DNA of 32,780 nucleotides from a virus, in the IMG/VR virus record IMGVR_UViG_3300030110_003900, positions 1 through 32,780 of that record. One strand, 5' to 3'. Every line of letters begins with the position of its first letter. The first letter of the stretch is position 1. Under the pieces are notes generated by a model. That model ran no database searches and had not been told where the DNA came from. It worked only from the letters and a program-made list of their open reading frames with translations. A program made the position numbers and the translations under genes. This document shows positions 26,756 to 32,780 of this stretch, one piece after another.

Positions 26756-29700
26756 ATGCCAGATTATAAATTTGACGGGGTAATTTATAGTGAAGATGAT
26801 ATTGCAAAAGCAGCGGGAAATCTTAACTTGTCAATAAATGATTACCTTAAAAAACATCCTGATGTAACAACAGTTAATACAGAGACAGATAGTAATTTTG
26901 CAGAAAATTTTACAACCGCTATTCCAGAAGGAGCTATTCAAAATGTTAAAGAAGAAAAAGAAGGTGTTAAAGATAGATTAGGTGAAAATTTTAAATTTAT
27001 ATCAAATACATTTAAAACAGCTTTAGGGTTTGTTCCAGGTGTTCAAAAAGTTAGTTCATTTTTACCGGTTGAAGGTATATTAGAATCAGTAGATCCAGCA
27101 CTTAAAGAAGCTAAATTAAATCAAGTAATATTTAAAAGGCTATATGGAAAATCAAAAGATCAAATATCTGATGAAGATTTTCAAATATTTTTACAAGCCG
27201 GTAAAGAATATAGCGAATCATTAGAAGGTATGAAGGCTTTTAATAAATGGAGCGATGAATATGACAAAGTTGTAGAAAATGGTGGCAATCCTTTTGAAGC
27301 AACTTTATTGGCAACTGCAAGAGAAGGTATTACAGGTTTATCGTCACAAGTTTTTAAATCTATTATTGGTAGTGGAGTTTCAACAGTTACACAAGGTGCT
27401 GGGATTACAGAAGCTGTTGCGGGCGCAGGTTTAGCAACAGGGCTTGGGCAAGTTGGTCCTTTAGCGGTACTTCCTGAAGAATTAGTTTCTATACCTTTAA
27501 TGACTTTTGCTGGATATAGTAAAGGGTCTGCCGAGTACATGGAAAAAATGCTTTCATATTATACTCAGATTCAAGATGCTTTATTAGAAGATGGTAAAGA
27601 AATGAATTTAGAAAACCTAAGAGAATTATTTAATGATGAGGATAAAGTAAAAAATATTGAAAGAAAATCAGCCTTAAGAGGCGAAACAATTGGATGGGTT
27701 GAAGGTATAGGGTCTTTAATAGGATTTAGAGGAATGAGGGCCGCTAGTACTGCGACTAGAAAATCTCTTTTTGGTACTACAAACAAAACTGTAAAAGCAT
27801 TAGGCGGTAGTAAAGCTATATCGAATGTTGCAGGTGCAACCACAGGTGGTATGGTAGAAATGGCAGCTGGAGCTGGTGGTGAAGCATTAGGATTAATTGC
27901 TGAAGAAAAACCATTAGATGCTAAAGAAATAATATTAGAAGGTATATCAGGCCCTTTTAGTGCTGCTCCTGTTCAAATTATAAAGCAAGCCACTTCAACA
28001 GGTGGATTTAAATCATCAATATACAAAATAAATGGCGAGGTCGTTAGTGAAGAAAAAATAAAAGAGTATTTAGAAATAGCTCCTGAAGACATAGGCGATA
28101 TGAGTTTAGAAGCTGAAAACGACCCTTTTGTTCAAAATTTAATTAACGAACAACAAATAAAAGCTGGCTTAGCAGCTGAAATAAATGCTAGAGTAACAGA
28201 CCCAGTGGATAGAGCTGCATTATTAGAATTAGAATTTGAAAAATTAAAATATTTAAATTCTAAAACAACTATGGGCAAAAATACTCTTAGGGGTATTCAA
28301 TCAGAAATTGACGCAATTGCTGATAAATATGCTAAAGTTGGTAGAAAATCTAAGGCAACATTAGATATAGAGTCTAAACAACAACAACTTAAACAAGACA
28401 TCGGTAAAAGAAATATAGCCGCTACAAAAAGATTTGTAGAAACGCAAGGTAAAACTTTTGGTTTAGAAACTGAAAGCTATGCAGATGAAACAGCAATATT
28501 AAAAAGATTAAAAGAATTAGGTGTATCTAAAAAGAATATAAATAAATATTCTAAAGCATCAAATGAAGTTGGAGGATTTATAATAGGTAAAAAAATATTT
28601 ATTAATGAAGATGTAGCTTCAAAAACAGAACAAGTAAATGTAGGTGGTCACGAATTATTACATGGTATATTAAATAATGTAATAGGTAATTCTAAAGAAC
28701 AAGCTGAATTGGTAGCTAAATTTAAAAAAGTACTAACTAAAAATCAAAAAGATAAAGTACAAGAAAGATTAAATGATAATTACGACGTAGAAGCACACGA
28801 TAGAGAATATATTACTGCATTTGCAGACTTAATAAGGGAAAAAGAAATAAGTTTTGATGATGGTGTAATGAATCGTTTAGGCAATATAATTTCTGATGTA
28901 TTTAAATTTGCAGGATTCAAAAAAATTAGTTTTAAAAACGGTAGAGGTGTTTATAATTTTTTAAGAGAGTACAATAAGGGTATTGAAAAAGGTGAGCTTA
29001 GCGAAAACATAACCAGCTTATTTGATCCCTCTAAAGTACCTTCTAATAAAGAATTAATTGAATCAAAAAAGAAAGCAGAAAAAACGCCTGAAAAATCATT
29101 ACAAGAATTAGCAGAAGAATATCAAGCTGAAAATAGTGAAAACGTAGTTGACTTTGTAAATCAATATTATAGATTTGGTTTAGCTATGATGGGATATGAT
29201 ATATCTAAAAAAGACTTAGTTGGTGTTGATAAAGCTAAAGGATTTTTAACAGATGTTTTTAACAGTATATTAACAAATTACAAACAAACAGATCCTGAAA
29301 CTGGTGCAAAACAAAAGTTTACTACATACGCTGGTGATATTATAAGAAAAAGAGGTAAAGGATTTTTTAAAGCAGAATTAAGTAAATTAGAAGGTAGAAT
29401 CAGTCTTTCTGATGAAAGAACAAAAGAATTAAAAAACGTAGAGTCAGAAATTGAAGAAGTTGTACCTACTATTGATCCTATTCTTGATATAATTACTTTT
29501 GATGAAAATCTAACTGTAGAAGAACAAAATGAATTAATACAGGAAATTGAAGATGAATATGCAGCTAATTTAGATAAAGTAGATTTAACTAATTATAAAA
29601 CAGCAAAAGACGCATCGCCATCAACAACACAAAAAATATTTGGCGAAACAGCTGAACAAGAATTAAAAACTTTTGAAGAAAAAGCGGAAACAATATATAA

Positions 29701-32700
29701 TTTATTTCCTGAAAACCAAAGAAGATTAACAATAAAAGGTAGTACTAAGTCAGCAACTGGTTTAAAACCCGTTATAAGAAATAACTTTTATGTTAAAGGA
29801 GGAAGAGCAGACATGACAGCGGGTACTGCAGCTGGTAATCCTATACAAGCAAAAATTCCTTTTGATAAATTTATACCTTCATTAGAAAAATTTGATTCTA
29901 AAGACCATGGCAAAACTATTGAGCAAAAATTTGGGGAGTTGGCTGGAACTAAGGGTCCTAAAAATAGAAATCAAAAAACATTTAGAGATGCTGTTAAAGC
30001 TGAAATAGGTAAAGCTATAACATTATATGTTGCTAGAAAAAGAGAAAGCAACCAAAAAATTATTGATGAAATGGCGGATGGAAAATCCCCAATGAGTTTT
30101 TCAAGAAGAGGTAAAATTACAATTGCTAAAGGCAAGAAGAATGAGGCAATGTTTAGTAATGATACTAAACAAACGAACAAGCAAATATTTAATAAGCATG
30201 TAAAAGATGGTTGGTATGAAATTACTGATAGAAAAGGAATAGAAAAATATATTGCAGATGTAAAAACAATATTAGAAGTTGGTAACTGGCCAGATGGTTT
30301 TTGGGGAACTGATATGTGGAGTAGAGGGCCACATTTAAAAAGTTTAAGTAGAGCGGATAAAGATTATTTAAGAGCAGAGCTTAAAAAAATTGAAGGATTA
30401 AAACCATTAAGAGGGAATGATAAATATATAAAAACCAAACCAACTAATCAATTTGGCAAAACAGGCACAGAAGTAAGAAAAAAGGCAACTAAAAGTGCTG
30501 TTAAAAAATATAATGATAGAAACTTAAGTAATTTTGACACCATGTGGAATGAAATTGTCAAAGTTGTTAGAGAAAACCCTAAATTAGCTGTTGCTTTTTT
30601 CCATATGCTTGAAAATACGCAAAAGAATTTAAATCATTATCATAGATTAGGGGCTGAATTGTTATATATAGATAAAAAAACAAAAGGGCCTATAGTTTTT
30701 GAACATGCTTTAACTCAGGTAAGTGCTTTTAGATATTTGATGGATTCCGCTTTAGATACAAAAAGAAACTGGGAAACTGATTTTAAAGCATTAAAAGATA
30801 ATTATAAACTTATAGCTGTATCAAAAGTTAATAATGAAATGCTTGGTAAAGCTGGATTATCACAACAAATGTCTATAGAAGACGTTTGGAATATAAGTGA
30901 AGATTATTGGTGGCAAAGATATTTTAACTATGTTATTGCTCAAATAGTTGATAATGATGGTAACTTTGGTATAAATCCTAATAATTTAATTAATCCTCAG
31001 ACGGGTAAAACTTTAATGCAAGAATTAAATGTTGATATAAATGGGGAAATTATTAATGAAAATTTATTTAATCAACAACAAAAAGCAAAAAAGATTTCTT
31101 TAGATTTTTCTAGACGTAAGAAAAAACCAGTTCTTTCAAAAGCTGATAAATTAGATGCCGAAGTTGATGCAATAAAAAAGAAAAAGTACAGCGGTAAAAA
31201 TCTTAAATTAGAATTAAATAGAATGTTGGAAAATAAAAAAGGCACACCAACACAAAAAAGAGTTACAAAAGCTGAAGCAACAATAAGAGGAGAAAAAGCA
31301 CAAAAAGACACTAACTTTTTTAAAAATTTATTTGTATACCCAGAGGCAAGAGATTTTACAGGATTAATATACAGCTTTTTTGGCAAAGCAAGAGAAGGCG
31401 AAGCACAAAAAGCATGGTATAAAGAAAATTTTGATGATGTTTTTAATGAAGCATTAACTAAGCTTTCAACTGCGAGAGTAAGAATTTTGGCGGATTATAA
31501 GGCATTAATAAATTCATTACCAACAATTAAACCTAGGCGTAATAAATTTGGTTTAATAGACAACCCTTTAAATGAAAAAATTGAAAAAGGTTCTATTTAT
31601 ACAAAAGAAATGGCCGTGAGGGCTTATATGTGGACAAAATTAAAAATGAAAGTGCCTAGTATAACTAAAACAGATTTAAAAAAGATGCTGGCGCATGTTA
31701 AAAATAATCCTGAACTAGAAATACTTGCCAATAAAACTTTAGAACTAAGAAGATCAAAAGGCTATATAAAGCCAAATGATGCGTGGATTTCGGGAACTAT
31801 AAAATATGATTTACAAACAAATATAGCTCAAACAATAAGAGCTGAGGTTTTAAAAAAATGGGATGAAAATATTAAAGCTACATTTGATCAAGATACTTTA
31901 AATAAAATAGAGATGCTCTATGGAAAAACTTTTTTAGTTGCTTTAAAAGATAGTATCAGCAGAATGAGAACCGGTATAAATAGGAGAAAAGATGCTCCTA
32001 AATATATTAGTGAGTTTGCGGACTGGTGGACTAATAGTGTGGGTGTTACTATGTTTATTAACATCAGATCTGCTCTATTACAGGGTATATCATTTGCTAA
32101 CTTTATTAATTATAGTGACAATAATATTTATGCGGCAACTAAAGCTTTTGCAAACCAAAAGCAATTTTGGAAAGATTTTATGTTTTTATTTAATTCTGAT
32201 TATTTAGTAGATAGAAGAGGTGGATTAAGATTAGATATAAATGAAGCTGATCTTGTGGCTGCTGCTAAAAGAAATGGGCCTCAAGGTGTGATTGCAAAAA
32301 TATTAAAAGCTGGGTTTTTACCTACACAATTTATGGATAGTTTTGCAATATCTTTAGGTGGTGGTACATTTTATAGAAACAGAATAAAAACATATTTAAG
32401 GAGAGGTTTAGATCAAAAAGAAGCTGAAAAAAGAGCTTTTAAAGATTTTAGAGCAACAGCAGAAGAATCACAACAATCAAGTAATCCAGATAAAATTAGT
32501 ATGGAACAATCTGGTTCATTAGGTCGTGTAATATTAGCATATGCAAATACTCCACAACAGTATTATAGAATAAAAGTAAAATTAATTAGAGATATAATTA
32601 ATAAGCGTAGAATACAAGGTTTAACTTTAAATGAAAGTAGAGCAGTACAATTTAGTAGGATAACATATTATTTAGCTATTCAAAACTTTATATTTAACAG

Positions 32701-32780
32701 CATGCAACAAGCCTTGTTTGCACTTATGTTTGACGAATGGGATGAAGATGAGGAAAAAAATAAGTATTTTGATGTTAGTA
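26756..32780 (+). CDS. Giant multidomain ejection protein, 3'-partial
   Basis: Open frame from ATG 26756 to the right edge, at least 2008 residues, with no stop. The N-terminal ~37 residues (YKFDGVIYSEDDIAKAAG, then DYLKKHP) look like a short adaptor. Residues ~196-262 and 356-384 are Gly/Ala-rich and hydrophobic, suited to membrane contact. A zinc-protease-like site, GGHELLHGIL (H632-E633-x-x-H636), is followed by E684 in EYITAFAD. Residues ~800-890 resemble sigma-70 region 2, with DPETG (D846) and KFTTYA (854-859). Long Lys-rich helical regions follow. From W1757 a distinct C-terminal part contains SALLQGISFANFINYSDNN, FMDSFAISLGGGTFYRN and EESQQSSNPDKIS, a segment I associate with the largest virion proteins of marine phages. 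By position it corresponds to T7 gp16, which is ejected into the cell and acts on the wall. Activities are unproven. Confidence 0.75.
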   Translation, partial: MPDYKFDGVIYSEDDIAKAAGNLNLSINDYLKKHPDVTTVNTETDSNFAENFTTAIPEGAIQNVKEEKEGVKDRLGENFKFISNTFKTALGFVPGVQKVSSFLPVEGILESVDPALKEAKLNQVIFKRLYGKSKDQISDEDFQIFLQAGKEYSESLEGMKAFNKWSDEYDKVVENGGNPFEATLLATAREGITGLSSQVFKSIIGSGVSTVTQGAGITEAVAGAGLATGLGQVGPLAVLPEELVSIPLMTFAGYSKGSAEYMEKMLSYYTQIQDALLEDGKEMNLENLRELFNDEDKVKNIERKSALRGETIGWVEGIGSLIGFRGMRAASTATRKSLFGTTNKTVKALGGSKAISNVAGATTGGMVEMAAGAGGEALGLIAEEKPLDAKEIILEGISGPFSAAPVQIIKQATSTGGFKSSIYKINGEVVSEEKIKEYLEIAPEDIGDMSLEAENDPFVQNLINEQQIKAGLAAEINARVTDPVDRAALLELEFEKLKYLNSKTTMGKNTLRGIQSEIDAIADKYAKVGRKSKATLDIESKQQQLKQDIGKRNIAATKRFVETQGKTFGLETESYADETAILKRLKELGVSKKNINKYSKASNEVGGFIIGKKIFINEDVASKTEQVNVGGHELLHGILNNVIGNSKEQAELVAKFKKVLTKNQKDKVQERLNDNYDVEAHDREYITAFADLIREKEISFDDGVMNRLGNIISDVFKFAGFKKISFKNGRGVYNFLREYNKGIEKGELSENITSLFDPSKVPSNKELIESKKKAEKTPEKSLQELAEEYQAENSENVVDFVNQYYRFGLAMMGYDISKKDLVGVDKAKGFLTDVFNSILTNYKQTDPETGAKQKFTTYAGDIIRKRGKGFFKAELSKLEGRISLSDERTKELKNVESEIEEVVPTIDPILDIITFDENLTVEEQNELIQEIEDEYAANLDKVDLTNYKTAKDASPSTTQKIFGETAEQELKTFEEKAETIYNLFPENQRRLTIKGSTKSATGLKPVIRNNFYVKGGRADMTAGTAAGNPIQAKIPFDKFIPSLEKFDSKDHGKTIEQKFGELAGTKGPKNRNQKTFRDAVKAEIGKAITLYVARKRESNQKIIDEMADGKSPMSFSRRGKITIAKGKKNEAMFSNDTKQTNKQIFNKHVKDGWYEITDRKGIEKYIADVKTILEVGNWPDGFWGTDMWSRGPHLKSLSRADKDYLRAELKKIEGLKPLRGNDKYIKTKPTNQFGKTGTEVRKKATKSAVKKYNDRNLSNFDTMWNEIVKVVRENPKLAVAFFHMLENTQKNLNHYHRLGAELLYIDKKTKGPIVFEHALTQVSAFRYLMDSALDTKRNWETDFKALKDNYKLIAVSKVNNEMLGKAGLSQQMSIEDVWNISEDYWWQRYFNYVIAQIVDNDGNFGINPNNLINPQTGKTLMQELNVDINGEIINENLFNQQQKAKKISLDFSRRKKKPVLSKADKLDAEVDAIKKKKYSGKNLKLELNRMLENKKGTPTQKRVTKAEATIRGEKAQKDTNFFKNLFVYPEARDFTGLIYSFFGKAREGEAQKAWYKENFDDVFNEALTKLSTARVRILADYKALINSLPTIKPRRNKFGLIDNPLNEKIEKGSIYTKEMAVRAYMWTKLKMKVPSITKTDLKKMLAHVKNNPELEILANKTLELRRSKGYIKPNDAWISGTIKYDLQTNIAQTIRAEVLKKWDENIKATFDQDTLNKIEMLYGKTFLVALKDSISRMRTGINRRKDAPKYISEFADWWTNSVGVTMFINIRSALLQGISFANFINYSDNNIYAATKAFANQKQFWKDFMFLFNSDYLVDRRGGLRLDINEADLVAAAKRNGPQGVIAKILKAGFLPTQFMDSFAISLGGGTFYRNRIKTYLRRGLDQKEAEKRAFKDFRATAEESQQSSNPDKISMEQSGSLGRVILAYANTPQQYYRIKVKLIRDIINKRRIQGLTLNESRAVQFSRITYYLAIQNFIFNSMQQALFALMFDEWDEDEEKNKYFDVS

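Noticed and set aside
31072-31386. 104-codon minus-strand open frame with membrane-like Phe/Leu runs
   Set aside because: It arises from Lys-rich AAA/AAG codons on the forward strand of the giant protein; membrane-like runs are expected from such shadows.
31992-32207. 71-codon + strand hydrophobic open frame inside the giant gene
   Set aside because: The giant gene frame is continuous here and holds its conserved-looking C-terminal segment.
26756-32780. Idea that the giant protein is a packaged N4-type RNA polymerase
   Set aside because: I found none of the polymerase catalytic motifs in the visible part; the sigma-like stretch is a different feature.

Overview
The window is AT-rich and almost fully coding. 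Every gene is on the + strand, and together they form the morphogenesis module of a tailed dsDNA phage. It holds two very large repetitive tail-fibre-type genes, a small-gene cluster, both terminase subunits, portal, scaffold, major capsid protein, connector/ring proteins, a large nozzle-type protein and internal (ejection) proteins. No tRNA, integrase, replication gene, CRISPR array or host gene was seen. There is no tail sheath or tape-measure protein, and a nozzle-type protein is followed by ejection-type proteins, so a short-tailed (podovirus-like) virion is most likely. Several proteins have the look of families common in uncultured marine phages. That comparison comes from memory of family patterns, not from a search.

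Host: no start codon has a clear AGGAGG-type Shine-Dalgarno sequence. The bases before starts are A/T-rich instead, which is usual for Bacteroidetes (for example marine Flavobacteriia). With the low GC this suggests a marine Bacteroidetes phage, but it is an inference. TAA and TAG both end genes, so no stop-codon reassignment is apparent.

Layout. 1-8110: two tail fibre genes, the first cut by the left edge. 8114-9953: a nucleotidyltransferase-fold protein, a coiled-coil protein, a small conserved-looking protein, a protein that reads as two tandem GroES-like barrels, and a probable small terminase; from 8675 these overlap one another. 9953-12181: large terminase, with a sharp internal GC-rich block over its ATPase core. 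12183-17367: portal, scaffold and major capsid protein, ended by a UUCG-loop terminator. 17439-20104: a head-associated protein of unknown role and two connector/ring proteins. 20108-24559: nozzle-type protein. 24590-32780: two internal virion-type proteins and an ejection protein of at least 2008 residues that runs off the right edge and carries an HExxH site and a sigma-region-2-like stretch.

How it fits together: scaffold and capsid protein build the procapsid on the portal; the terminase packages DNA; the ring proteins and nozzle close the neck and form the short tail; the fibres bind the host; and the last three proteins probably leave the particle at infection to open a path through the envelope and act in the cell. 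The most notable points are the GC island in the terminase gene, the tandem GroES-like protein, the enzyme-like domains in the giant ejection protein, and the nucleotidyltransferase-like gene behind the fibres.
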